Numbered from the stretch's first letter, positions 53,425 to 61,195 are shown. The stretch: 64,000 bases of DNA from Thermodesulfovibrio yellowstonii DSM 11347 (GCF_000020985.1 NC_011296.1:1726001-1790000), one strand, 5' to 3'. The notes: generated from the sequence alone by a model not told the origin. A program made the numbers and translations.

Positions 53425-54170
53425 TGAGTAAACCAAAGGTTGCTTTTTTTGATTTTGCCTGCTGTGAAGGATGCCAGCTTCAGGTCGCCAATATTGGTGA
53501 ACCTCTGCTTGATGTTCTTGATATTGTTCAGGTTGTTGAGTTCAGAGAAGTAATGTCAGAGAAGTGGGATGGGGAGTTTGATGTTGCTTTTATAGAAGGG
53601 AGCATCACGGATGAGCATGCTGTTGAGAGAGTGAAAAAAATTAGAGAGCGCAGCAAAATCCTTGTTGCCCTGGGTTCCTGTGCCACAATTGGCGGTGTTA
53701 ACGGCATGAAAAACTCCTTCCCCCTTGAAGAAGTCGGTAAATATGTCTACGGAGAGTCCTATAAATTCTTCCCAACACTGCAAACAAAAGCAGTTCATCA
53801 GGTTGTGCCCGTTGATTACTTTATAAATGGTTGTCCTATATATCAGCCAGAGTTTATTTCAGTGCTCAAATGCATTCTCCAGGGGATTCCTTATTATGTG
53901 CCTGAGTATCCCGTATGTGTTGAATGCAAACTAAATGAAAATGTATGCATGTATGATAGAGGCCTTACCTGTATGGGACCTGTTACAAAGGCAGGATGTA
54001 ACTCCTGGTGCATAAATAATGGAAATATCTGCTATGGTTGTAGAGGGCTTACGATAAATCCAAACACTGAAGGATTTAAAGAAGTATTAAAGAAATACAA
54101 TATCCCTGAAGATTTCTTAATGAAAAAAATAGAAATGTATAATAAGTGCAAGGAGTTAGATAAACAGTGA
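53424..54170 (+). CDS. hydD: [NiFe] hydrogenase small (delta) subunit
   Basis: 248 aa, cytosolic group 3 small subunit. Proximal-cluster ligands are in ACCEGCQLQVAN, GSCATIGGVNG and GCPIYQPEF; the C-terminal cysteine-rich region (CVECKLNENVCMYDRGLTC ... WCINNGNICYGCRGL) carries the further clusters. No twin-arginine signal is present, so the enzyme is cytosolic. It overlaps the large-subunit gene by 4 bp. Confidence 0.95.
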   Translation: MSKPKVAFFDFACCEGCQLQVANIGEPLLDVLDIVQVVEFREVMSEKWDGEFDVAFIEGSITDEHAVERVKKIRERSKILVALGSCATIGGVNGMKNSFPLEEVGKYVYGESYKFFPTLQTKAVHQVVPVDYFINGCPIYQPEFISVLKCILQGIPYYVPEYPVCVECKLNENVCMYDRGLTCMGPVTKAGCNSWCINNGNICYGCRGLTINPNTEGFKEVLKKYNIPEDFLMKKIEMYNKCKELDKQ

Positions 54171-55495
54171 GTCAAAACATTAGCATCAACGTTAACTATC
54201 TAACCAGAGTTGAAGGACACGGAAATATTGTAGTTGAAGTCAAAGATGGAAAGCTTGAGATTTGCAGACTTGAAATTGTTGAATCCCCCCGTTTTTTTGA
54301 GGCTTTCTTAAGAGGTCGTTCAATCTACGAAGCACCGCATATAACATGCAGAATTTGCGGAATATGCTCATGCGGACACACACTTGCATCAATTCAGGCA
54401 GCAGAGGATGCTTTAGGAATAAAACCTACTGAGCAAACAGTGCTTTTAAGAAAGCTCTTATTACATTATGAACAACTTGACAGCCACATTCTTCACATAT
54501 ATCTTCTTGTTGCACCAGATCTTGTCGGAGTTCCAAGCTTTGTGCCTCTTATAAAGTCTCATCCTGATGTTGTAATACGGGCTCTGCGAATGAAGAGGCT
54601 CTGTAATGAACTCTGTGATATACTTGTTGGTAGACATGTTCATCCAATCTCAGCAGTTATAGGTGGATTTACAAAGCTTCCTTCTGAGATAGACCTTGAA
54701 GAAATGCACAAAAAACTCTTAGCACTTCAGAAAGATATAGAAGTAACTATTGAGCTATTCAAAGATTTAAAGTTTCCAGAGTTTGAAAGAGATACAGAAT
54801 ATATCGCACTTGTAAATGATGAAGATGAATATCCACTTCTTTATGGTGATATTGGCTCAACAGACGGATACAGGGTAAGCAAGTATGAGTATAAGAATGT
54901 GACAAATGAATTCATAGTTCCCTATGCCTCAGCAAAAAGGACAAAGTGGCATAGAGAATCCTATGCAGTAGGTGCTCTTGCAAGATTTAATCTAAATTAT
55001 GAGAAACTTCATCCAAAAGCAAAAGAGGCTGCAGCAACTTTAGGACTTAAACCAAAATGCATAAATCCCTATCTAAACACCGTTGCCCAGATAGTTGAGT
55101 GTGTTCACTGTGTTGAAGATGCTATAAGAATTATTGAAACACTCTGGCAAAAAGGCATTAACTACGATGAAGTAGTTGTGCCAGATATCAATGAACATGG
55201 TCTTTTACCTCAAAGGGCTGGAGAAGGCGTTGGTGCAGTAGAAGTTCCAAGAGGATTGCTGATTCATCATTATGAGTGTGATGAAAGAGGTATATTCAGA
55301 AACGCAAACTGTATAATTCCAACAAATCAGAATACACACAACATAGAGCTTGACATGCTAAAACTTGTCCCTGAAATAATTAATCAGTCTCCTGAAGAAA
55401 TAAGGCTTTCCCTTGAAATGCTTGTTCGTGCCTATGACCCCTGCATTTCCTGTTCAGTGCACATGGTGGAAGTTAAATTAGGGGATAGAGATTAA
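54167..55495 (+). CDS. hydA: [NiFe] hydrogenase large (alpha) subunit, group 3b type
   Basis: 442 aa, holds the NiFe active site. L1 motif RICGICSCGHT (Cys64, Cys67) and L2 motif DPCISCSVH (Cys426, Cys429) are intact. Ten residues follow His432 and should be removed by a maturation protease after nickel insertion. It starts with a GTG. Together with HydBGD it forms a bidirectional NAD(P)-linked hydrogenase/sulfhydrogenase. No hyp or protease genes are near. Its 3' end overlaps the convergent antitoxin gene by 18 bp. Confidence 0.96.
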   Translation: MSQNISINVNYLTRVEGHGNIVVEVKDGKLEICRLEIVESPRFFEAFLRGRSIYEAPHITCRICGICSCGHTLASIQAAEDALGIKPTEQTVLLRKLLLHYEQLDSHILHIYLLVAPDLVGVPSFVPLIKSHPDVVIRALRMKRLCNELCDILVGRHVHPISAVIGGFTKLPSEIDLEEMHKKLLALQKDIEVTIELFKDLKFPEFERDTEYIALVNDEDEYPLLYGDIGSTDGYRVSKYEYKNVTNEFIVPYASAKRTKWHRESYAVGALARFNLNYEKLHPKAKEAAATLGLKPKCINPYLNTVAQIVECVHCVEDAIRIIETLWQKGINYDEVVVPDINEHGLLPQRAGEGVGAVEVPRGLLIHHYECDERGIFRNANCIIPTNQNTHNIELDMLKLVPEIINQSPEEIRLSLEMLVRAYDPCISCSVHMVEVKLGDRD

Positions 55496-55870
55496 GGATT
55501 TACCCCCTCTCTTCTTATTACTTTTGCGATTAATTTTCTGTTGAGTATTCCTGTCAGCTCTTTGAGAAAACTCTTCTTGCACCCTCTCGTTTTTCTCTCT
55601 CAGAGATACAACAAGCTCTAAATCTAAGACTTTTGCTATTTTTCTTAGGGTATTAAGGGAGTAATTATCATAAAAAGGGTCTTCAAGCCTTGCTATTGTA
55701 GACTGAGAAGTTCCAAGCATTTTGGCAAGTTGAACCTGAGTGATCCCCCTTTTTTCTCTATAATAGGCAATTTCAGTGGCAATCCTCGTCTTTTCAAGTC
55801 CTCTGTAAAAATCCTCTTTGAATTTTTTATCCTTAAATTGCTCTTTTAGAATATCCTTTAAATTTCTCAC
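55478..55870 (-). CDS. XRE-family antitoxin (HigA-like)
   Basis: 130 aa. Residues ~30-90 form an XRE helix-turn-helix (TEIAYYREKRGITQVQLAKM and STIARLEDP), with a basic C-terminal tail. It overlaps the upstream toxin gene by 4 bp in the toxin-first order typical of HigBA. It should neutralise the toxin and repress the shared promoter. Confidence 0.88.
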   Translation of the reverse strand: MRNLKDILKEQFKDKKFKEDFYRGLEKTRIATEIAYYREKRGITQVQLAKMLGTSQSTIARLEDPFYDNYSLNTLRKIAKVLDLELVVSLREKNERVQEEFSQRADRNTQQKINRKSNKKRGGKSLISIP

Positions 55871-56181
55871 CTTATTTCCTCCTTTTTCATTCTTTCCAGA
55901 GCCAGTTCAATTTCTCTCTTTGGAATTTTCATAGTTTTCTTAATAAATCCATGCCAGATTTTCATCGTGTTACCCTCAATTGAATAAAATAATCTACAAT
56001 TTCTTATCCTCAATTCCCAAAGATTCTCCGTTACTTTCTTTAACCATTCTGAAGAAACCTCTAAATTGCGTTCTCCTAATACACATAAAATCTGTAAAAT
56101 TTTATTTCTGTCTCTTTCCTGCAAATTTAATATAAACTCTTCTACTTTTTCATGTAGAACTATTTCTATTTTCTTTTTCAT
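55867..56181 (-). CDS. RelE/HigB-type toxin
   Basis: 104 aa, RelE/HigB superfamily (phage-derived Gp49-like). Typical features are LHEKVEEFILNLQERDRNKI at the N-terminus and the core LWELRIRNCRLFYSIEGNTM (WELR...RxFY) with GFIKKTMKIPKREIELA at the end. Members cut mRNA on the ribosome. It overlaps the antitoxin gene by 4 bp. The ATG lies almost at the -10 box, so the message may be leaderless or start irregularly. Confidence 0.9.
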   Translation of the reverse strand: MKKKIEIVLHEKVEEFILNLQERDRNKILQILCVLGERNLEVSSEWLKKVTENLWELRIRNCRLFYSIEGNTMKIWHGFIKKTMKIPKREIELALERMKKEEIR

Positions 56182-56182
56182 A

Positions 56183-56211
56183 ATTTTATCTCAATTTTGA
56201 GATATTGTCAA
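56183..56211 (-). promoter_or_regulatory. Toxin-antitoxin promoter with palindromic operator
   Basis: On the minus strand: TTGACA (56206-56211), 17-bp spacer, TAAAAT (56183-56188). ATCTCAATTTTGAGAT (56188-56203 as read on plus) is an almost perfect palindrome inside the promoter spacer, ideal for repression by the XRE antitoxin. Confidence 0.85.
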
Positions 56212-56348
56212 CAAAAAATTTCAATACTTACTGAAAAGGATTGAAATATAATAGCAAAATGGGAATTTGATTTCAATGAATTGGCAATTTTTAAATAAAT
56301 AGACCCTTTAAAGCATTCTTCGGTGTAGGGCAAAAATTTAAGAAAAAC

Positions 56349-57197
56349 TTAGGAAAAAATATTTTGTATCAAACTTTCTATTTCCTTAGATAATTTCCCC
56401 TGCGAAAACTCAAGAAATGGAAACCCTTTTTTTACGGAATAAAGAATCTCCTCTGAAAAAGGTATTCTGCCTGCTAACTCAATTTCAAATTTATTTAATT
56501 CTTCCTCTATGTTTTCACTCATCTGAGGATTGAGGTCAAACTTGTTTATTATGACTTTTAAAGGTATTTTAAAATGTTTTGCAAGTTCAATAACCCTGCC
56601 TAAGTCATGCATTCCTGAAAGGGTTGGCTCGGTAACTGCAACAACAAGGTCAACTCCTGTCATTGAAGCCATAACTGGACAGCCTACTCCAGGTGGTCCA
56701 TCAATTATTATGTATTGGCAACCCGTTATCTCAGCAGTCTCCTTAGCAATTTTTCTAAGCTTTGTAACAAGTTTTCCCGAGTTTTCCTGAGCAATCCCAA
56801 GCCTTGCGTGAATTAGTGTTCCATATTTTGTCTCTGAGATAAAATACTGCCCAGAAACTCTATCTCTAAGAATAATAGCCTCTTGAGGACATATATAACT
56901 ACATATGGTGCAACCTTCACAGGAAAGCTCATCAACCTGAAAATCCTCTCCTATTGCATTAAATTTACAGTTTTCTCTGCATAGTCCACACTCTATGCAT
57001 TTTGTTTTATCTATTTGAGCGAGCTTTCCACCTATGAATTCATAGGATTCTTTGATTTCCGGATGAAGCAGTAAATGAAGATTTGCAGCATCCACATCAC
57101 AGTCAACCAACACCTTGTTTTTAACTGCTACAGCAAGGCATCCTGTAAAAAATGTCTTTCCTGTTCCACCTTTCCCGCTCGCAACTGAAATTATCAT
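56349..57197 (-). CDS. MinD/ParA-type ATPase with inserted two-cluster ferredoxin domain
   Basis: 282 aa. Deviant Walker A GKGGTGKTFFTGC at residues ~8-20, an inserted ferredoxin-like region with CIECGLCRENCKFNAI and CEGCTICSYICPQEAI (about 62-105), then DGPPGVGCPVMASMTGVDLV (Walker B/switch). This is the Mrp/MinD-associated group seen with NifX and Orange-protein genes. It likely binds or transfers Fe-S clusters. Its ATG overlaps the upstream methyltransferase stop by 4 bp. Last gene of the iron-linked cluster. Confidence 0.92.
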   Translation of the reverse strand: MIISVASGKGGTGKTFFTGCLAVAVKNKVLVDCDVDAANLHLLLHPEIKESYEFIGGKLAQIDKTKCIECGLCRENCKFNAIGEDFQVDELSCEGCTICSYICPQEAIILRDRVSGQYFISETKYGTLIHARLGIAQENSGKLVTKLRKIAKETAEITGCQYIIIDGPPGVGCPVMASMTGVDLVVAVTEPTLSGMHDLGRVIELAKHFKIPLKVIINKFDLNPQMSENIEEELNKFEIELAGRIPFSEEILYSVKKGFPFLEFSQGKLSKEIESLIQNIFS

Positions 57198-57844
57198 TTT
57201 GTAAGTTCTACACAGACAAAGCCGTAAGAGCTTATGTCATCAGCTATTGCCTCAGACTCTTCAGGAGATGGCTCATCAAAGGGAGATTTTTTAAGAGTTC
57301 CAAAAACTCTTTTTATTTTTAATCCTACTAAACTAACAATTTTTTTGAAATTTTCAAAACTATAAAAGTTTGCAAGCTTGTAAAAGAGATGTCCTTCTTT
57401 CTTTTTTTGCGCATAAAGCTTTCCCCATTCTGAATCTAAAAATACATCTCCGATAATAACTTTACCCTCTTCTTTTAATACTCTTTTTGCCTCTTTCAAA
57501 GCAAGCAGAGGGTCTTTAACAAAACATAATGTTACAATAAGCATTACGCAGGAAAATACCTTGTCTCTGAATGGCAACTCTTCAGCCTTTGCCTTAATAA
57601 CTCTTATACCCCTTAATTTTGCTATCCTAAGAGGTGCTTCTGCCACATCAACTCCAAATGCCTCTTCAGCAAGCACAGCAAATCTACCAGTGCCAACTCC
57701 CACTTCAAGAACTTTACCATTGCAGTCGTTAATGAGTTTTTTAAGGCATTTCTTTTCATTTTCATAGAGTATCTTCCCTCTTTCAGAGTCATACCAAGCA
57801 TCATACTGGGTAGCATAACTCTCAAAAGGCTCATCAATACTCAC
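57194..57844 (-). CDS. Class I SAM-dependent methyltransferase
   Basis: 216 aa. The SAM-binding motif is VLEVGVGTGRFAVLAEE, with the acidic turn FGVDVAEAPLRIA and VIIGDVFLDS as motif IV/post. It is a Methyltransf_11-type enzyme; the substrate is not known. The GTG at 57842-57844 is chosen because GGAGGAAGT lies directly upstream and the long upstream extension would lie inside the metallo-beta-lactamase gene. It overlaps that gene by 11 bp and the MinD-like gene by 4 bp, so all are one transcript. Confidence 0.88.
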   Translation of the reverse strand: MSIDEPFESYATQYDAWYDSERGKILYENEKKCLKKLINDCNGKVLEVGVGTGRFAVLAEEAFGVDVAEAPLRIAKLRGIRVIKAKAEELPFRDKVFSCVMLIVTLCFVKDPLLALKEAKRVLKEEGKVIIGDVFLDSEWGKLYAQKKKEGHLFYKLANFYSFENFKKIVSLVGLKIKRVFGTLKKSPFDEPSPEESEAIADDISSYGFVCVELTK

Positions 57845-58565
57845 AACTTCCTCCGATGTAGATGCGACTGCCTGCTCCTGCTTCAATAAAACCTGAATGG
57901 AAAGACTTTTTAAAGAGCCTTCTTGCAAGGTCTCCTGTACAGTGGGATGGTGCTATGTATCTTACTCCTTCACTTTTTAGAAACTCTATTAACTCATGGA
58001 TTTCTTCTTCTTTTTTATCTTTTAGATGAAGCCCTCCTACCAGCGCAAAAATTTTATCATTAATTATCTCTTTAGCTTTTTTAAAAATTTCTTTTAATCC
58101 TGCATGAGCACAGCCTGTTATTACAACCAGTCCTCCACCTGTATCCATAAGGAGAGATATTTCTTTAATGTTTTCACCGAGTTCACCTGTAAGATAAACG
58201 CCATTCATTATTTCTACACACTCTGAATTTACAAAGGTAAGATTGACATTTTTTAGTTCTTCCCTATTTAAAAGGGTTTCTGCACAAGATTTACCTGCAT
58301 AAATGTTGAAATCTTTTTTAAGATTAACTATGCCTGTCAATCCTTGTGTATGATCTTTATGACAATGAGATAAAACCACTCTTGTAATCATCTGTGGCTT
58401 TATTTCTGCCTTATTGAGATTATGAATTAAAATCTCATTGTCAGCTCCTGTATCAAATAAAATGCCTCCATAACCCTTTTTTATAAAACAGCTATATCCA
58501 AACCCTGAACGAAAACCAGACTCACCTTCATAGTTATCAAAAAGTATTCTGATGTCAATAAGCAT
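57834..58565 (-). CDS. Metallo-beta-lactamase-fold hydrolase (COG1237-like)
   Basis: 243 aa. Metal ligands are visible in LSHCHKDHTQGL (HxHxDH) near residue 67, with further ligands in ITGCAHAGL and a C-terminal APSHCTG. The start (IRILFDNYEGESGFRSGFGY...ILFDTGADNEILIHNL) resembles the dihydropterin-related MBL group (COG1237). Activity is unknown. It follows Mrp by one base and overlaps the methyltransferase gene. Confidence 0.88.
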   Translation of the reverse strand: MLIDIRILFDNYEGESGFRSGFGYSCFIKKGYGGILFDTGADNEILIHNLNKAEIKPQMITRVVLSHCHKDHTQGLTGIVNLKKDFNIYAGKSCAETLLNREELKNVNLTFVNSECVEIMNGVYLTGELGENIKEISLLMDTGGGLVVITGCAHAGLKEIFKKAKEIINDKIFALVGGLHLKDKKEEEIHELIEFLKSEGVRYIAPSHCTGDLARRLFKKSFHSGFIEAGAGSRIYIGGSCEY

Positions 58566-58566
58566 A

Positions 58567-59409
58567 TTAAACCTTTAGCTTTTCAGTTATTTTTTCAACT
58601 ACTTGAGCAAATGCTTGAGCAGGTTTAGCTTCAGGGAAATAAATCATCATCGGTTTTCCCTCATCTCCTGCTTTGACTATCTGAGGGTCAACGGGAATTT
58701 TACCAAGAAATGGAACTTTATATTCTTCAGCCAGTTTTTCTGCACCACCTGTTTTGAATATTTCAACGGTATTGCCACAATGAGGACATACAAAACCACT
58801 CATATTCTCAACAATGCCAATTATGGGAATAGAGGCTTCCTTACAGAATTTTATACTCCTACGAACATCAGCCAGAGCTACCTCTTGAGGAGTTGCAACA
58901 ATAACTGCGCCATCAACATTGTCAAGCAACTGAACAATTGATATTATCTCATCTCCTGTTCCAGGAGGGGAGTCAACAACAAGATAGTCAAGTTCACCCC
59001 AGCGAACATCACTTAAAAACTGCTCAATCATTCTGTGTTTTAGGGGACCACGCCATACAACAGGTGTGTCTTTTTCTTCAAGGAAAAAGCCTATAGAAAT
59101 TACCTGCAAATTGTCAAAAACTTTTAAAGGGAAAAGCCCCATATCAGTTACTAAAGGAGAATGTCCTTGTAGACCAAGCATATTCGGAATATTAGGACCG
59201 TGAATATCAATATCAAGAAGTCCTACATGGTATCCTTTCTTTGCAAGTCCTGTAGCAAGATTTGTTGATACTGTGCTTTTGCCAACTCCACCCTTGCCTG
59301 AAAGGACAAGAATCTTCTTCTTAATTGCTGATACATTTGCTTTAAGTGTTAATTCTCTTCTTCTCTGTTCTTTTTCTGTTTCACAGGAACAGGATTTTTC
59401 TTCTGCCAT
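58567..59409 (-). CDS. Mrp/NBP35-family Fe-S cluster carrier ATPase
   Basis: 280 aa. Deviant Walker A LSGKGGVGKSTVSTNLA, DIDIHGPNIPNMLG, DSPPGTGDEIISIVQLL (Walker B) and the cluster-binding CPHCGNTVEIFKTGG (CxxC) near residue 213 are all typical of Mrp/ApbC. An N-terminal Cys pair (SCSCETE) is also present. It assembles and transfers [4Fe-4S] clusters. AAGGAGGAAGAC precedes the ATG. It is the first gene after the MITE-like insertion in the iron-linked cluster. Confidence 0.95.
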   Translation of the reverse strand: MAEEKSCSCETEKEQRRRELTLKANVSAIKKKILVLSGKGGVGKSTVSTNLATGLAKKGYHVGLLDIDIHGPNIPNMLGLQGHSPLVTDMGLFPLKVFDNLQVISIGFFLEEKDTPVVWRGPLKHRMIEQFLSDVRWGELDYLVVDSPPGTGDEIISIVQLLDNVDGAVIVATPQEVALADVRRSIKFCKEASIPIIGIVENMSGFVCPHCGNTVEIFKTGGAEKLAEEYKVPFLGKIPVDPQIVKAGDEGKPMMIYFPEAKPAQAFAQVVEKITEKLKV

Positions 59410-59434
59410 TACGTCTTCCTCCTTTTAAAAAATT

Positions 59435-59686
59435 GAGACTGTTCAAAAACTTGTAACCTATTGAAATTCAATAAATTACAAGCTCTAAAATTTTTCAATT
59501 ACCTCCATCTGTCATTCCGAGCCGAGCGAAGCGAGCCCTGAGCCGTCGGCGAAGGGTCTGCGAGGAATCTCCTCTTTCTGATTTAAGGAGACGACCCTTC
59601 GGCTTCGCTTCAGGATGACCCTCCAGGTCAGATTCCTCGCACCCATTGAGGGTGCTTGGAATGACCTTTAATAATTGAACAGTCTT
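59435..59686. mobile_element. MITE-like element with flanking duplication
   Basis: A 252-bp non-coding element. Ends are GAGACTGTTCAA (59435-59446) and TTGAACAGTCTT (59675-59686), inverted with 11 of 12 positions matching. TAAAAAATT lies on both sides (59426-59434 and 59687-59695), an apparent 9-bp target duplication. Inner arms CATTCCGAG.../...CTTGGAATGAC and GAGGAATC/GATTCCTC form a large hairpin. No ORF of a transposase is present. It sits between the NifX-like genes and mrp. Related copies are at 8.35, 48.2 and 63.7 kb. Confidence 0.8.
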
Positions 59687-59701
59687 TAAAAAATTATGGA
59701 T

Positions 59702-60004
59702 TCAATATTTTTTAATTATATCATCAACTTTACCGCTTGCTTCAACAATTTCAATGCCAGCTTTCCTCAAAACCATTTCGGCATTTGCTCCAACTCTTCC
59801 TGTAAAAACTTTTTTTACACCTTTCTGAATAACAAACTGGGCTGCCTGAATTCCTGCACCTCCGCTTGCCTCTTTCCAGGAGTTTTCTACCGCCTCATAT
59901 TGTTTTGTATCTGTATCGTAAAAAATAAAAAAATTGCAACGCCCAAATCTTGGGTCAATATCTGAATTCAAATTCTCACCCGAGGATGTAATACATATCT
60001 TCAT
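59702..60004 (-). CDS. NifX/NifB-C-domain family protein (short)
   Basis: 100 aa, the dinitrogenase-cofactor (NifX/NafY) fold. It begins MKICITSSGENLNSDIDPRF then GRCNFFIFYDTDTKQYEAVEN, with GAGIQAAQFVIQKGVKKVFTG and RVGANAEMVLRKAGIEI. The family binds metal-cluster precursors; no nif genes are in the window. It follows a second NifX-like gene by 23 bp, in an operon read from the Fur-box promoter. Confidence 0.93.
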   Translation of the reverse strand: MKICITSSGENLNSDIDPRFGRCNFFIFYDTDTKQYEAVENSWKEASGGAGIQAAQFVIQKGVKKVFTGRVGANAEMVLRKAGIEIVEASGKVDDIIKKY

Positions 60005-60027
60005 CTTAATTTTCTTCTCCTTTCAAT

Positions 60028-60396
60028 TTAGTGTTTGCAACCTTCATGCTCGTGTTGTCCATGCTCACAAAGGCTTTCACCACCTTTGAGAGAGCCGTTT
60101 AAAAATTGCTCAATTGTTTCATCAATGCTTCCAGTTATCCCTACAATAACTTTTATGCCTGAAGCCTGAAGGTTCATCACAGCATTTGGTCCCATTCCAC
60201 CAGCTATAACACAATCAACATTCTGATTCCTTAAAAACATAGGAACAGCACCAGGCTGGTGTGCTTTATATCCAGGATTTTCAATAAAATTTTTACTGTT
60301 AATCTTTCCATTCTCAATATCCACTACTGTAAAACCAGGGCATCTTCCAAAATGTTGAGCTACATGTCCATTTTCAGTTGCTATTGCTAATCTCAT
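60028..60396 (-). CDS. NifX/NifB-C-domain family protein with His-rich tail
   Basis: 122 aa. Starts MRLAIATENGHVAQHFGRCP, with ENPGYKAHQPGAVPMFLRNQ and VIAGGMGPNAVMNLQASGI as in NifX-like proteins. The C-terminus has CEHGQHEHEGCKH, a Cys/His-rich metal-binding tail. The start at 60394-60396 is chosen because AGGAGGG lies 6 bases upstream; an in-frame ATG 21 bp further up is rejected. It lies 10 bp after the CGGC gene. Confidence 0.92.
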   Translation of the reverse strand: MRLAIATENGHVAQHFGRCPGFTVVDIENGKINSKNFIENPGYKAHQPGAVPMFLRNQNVDCVIAGGMGPNAVMNLQASGIKVIVGITGSIDETIEQFLNGSLKGGESLCEHGQHEHEGCKH

Positions 60397-60406
60397 CTTT
60401 ACCCTC

Positions 60407-60784
60407 CTAATTACCAAAAATTGTTGGTGGTGCGTATTTATGCGTTCCTTCTATTATTTCTATTCCTGCTTTTTCCTTTACTGCTGCAATAATATCATCT
60501 TTCCTTGGACAGAACTTCATCATACATGTGCCAATATGAAGTACATCAATGTTCTCTTTTAGTGCTACAAGCTGGGTTTTAAAAAGAAGGAGACTACAAA
60601 TAGCCCTTGTTTTATTACCTTCACAGCCTCCACAATCCATAATACCAAGAATTGAAACATCATCATTTTTATACCGCTCAAACTCTCCTTCCTTACGCGA
60701 CAGAGCAACTAAACATTTTGCATCTGCAGGACACAAATTTTGCTCTCTAATCATCTTACATGCTAAAATTGCTATCTTTTTCAT
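60407..60784 (-). CDS. CGGC domain-containing protein
   Basis: 125 aa. It shows the CGGC motif (IMDCGGCEGNKTRAI) and further cysteines in LACKMIREQNLCPADAKCL and IGTCMMKFCPRKDDI that suggest metal or Fe-S binding. The family is of unknown function and is found in anaerobes next to NifX/Mrp-type genes. A GGGAGGGATGTG precedes the ATG. It is the second gene of the Fur-box operon. Confidence 0.9.
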   Translation of the reverse strand: MKKIAILACKMIREQNLCPADAKCLVALSRKEGEFERYKNDDVSILGIMDCGGCEGNKTRAICSLLLFKTQLVALKENIDVLHIGTCMMKFCPRKDDIIAAVKEKAGIEIIEGTHKYAPPTIFGN

Positions 60785-60807
60785 AACACATCCCTCCCTA
60801 AAATTAA

Positions 60808-60825
60808 CCGGAGGAAAGCCTCCGG
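60808..60825 (-). terminator. Hairpin between DUF5320 and CGGC genes
   Basis: CCGGAGG (60808-60814) pairs with CCTCCGG (60819-60825) across a 4-nt loop, just after the DUF5320 stop. The following T tract is weak (TTAATTTTA), so it may be a partial terminator or RNA-stabilising hairpin inside the operon. Confidence 0.6.
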
Positions 60826-60826
60826 C

Positions 60827-61135
60827 TTACTCTGCCTTTTCCTTTTCAATCTCACTTAAACGCCTCTGTACAGCCTCAAGTTCTCTTTTAAGAATTTCTG
60901 CCTCTTCCTTGAGCCACTCCACCTCCTCTCTGGAAGAGGCTCCTCCGAAAAAAGGCATTCTCCATAACCACCTAAATCTTCTTCTAAATCCACCTAAGCA
61001 TCTAAAGCCTCTGCCAAATCCGAACCTTCTACCTGATGCAGAATTCATATATCTTGATGCGCCACCACAATAGCCCATTCCTCTACCTGTCATTGGACCC
61101 TGCCCAAAAGGTCCTGTTCTGTCAAATCCTGGCAT
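60827..61135 (-). CDS. DUF5320 protein
   Basis: 102 aa. The start MPGFDRTGPFGQGPMTGRGM is diagnostic of DUF5320, a Gly/Arg-rich protein common in anaerobes beside Mrp, NifX and Fur-like genes. The rest has an Arg/Phe/Gly-rich middle and a coiled-coil tail (residues ~70-100). Function unknown. GGGGGTGATA precedes the ATG. It is the first gene of the operon under the Fur-box promoter. Confidence 0.93.
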   Translation of the reverse strand: MPGFDRTGPFGQGPMTGRGMGYCGGASRYMNSASGRRFGFGRGFRCLGGFRRRFRWLWRMPFFGGASSREEVEWLKEEAEILKRELEAVQRRLSEIEKEKAE

Positions 61136-61165
61136 TTTATCACCCCCTAAATTTATTCTGAATTT

Positions 61166-61195
61166 ATATTAATGAAAATCATTATCAATTGTCAA
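61166..61195 (-). promoter_or_regulatory. Promoter with Fur box upstream of the DUF5320 operon
   Basis: On the minus strand: TTGACA (61190-61195), 18-bp spacer, TAATAT (61166-61171). TGAAAATCATTATCA (61173-61187) in the spacer is a 7-1-7 inverted repeat with one mismatch, close to the Fur box TGATAATnATTATCA. It predicts iron-dependent repression of the DUF5320-CGGC-NifX-NifX unit. A Fur-family gene lies 0.7 kb away. Confidence 0.8.

Noticed and set aside
51539-55495. Interpretation of the first two genes as anaerobic sulfite reductase AsrAB
   Set aside because: They are related to AsrA/AsrB, but the next two genes are clear NiFe hydrogenase small and large subunits and no AsrC follows, so hydBGDA fits better.
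56215-56250. TTTCAAT...GGATTGAAA pattern resembling a CRISPR repeat
   Set aside because: Only one copy, no regular spacing, and unlike the 37-bp repeat at 61448; most likely a chance inverted repeat.
57845-57928. Longer methyltransferase start
   Set aside because: It would overlap the metallo-beta-lactamase gene by about 95 bp and lacks a ribosome site; GTG 57844 has GGAGGAAGT directly before it.
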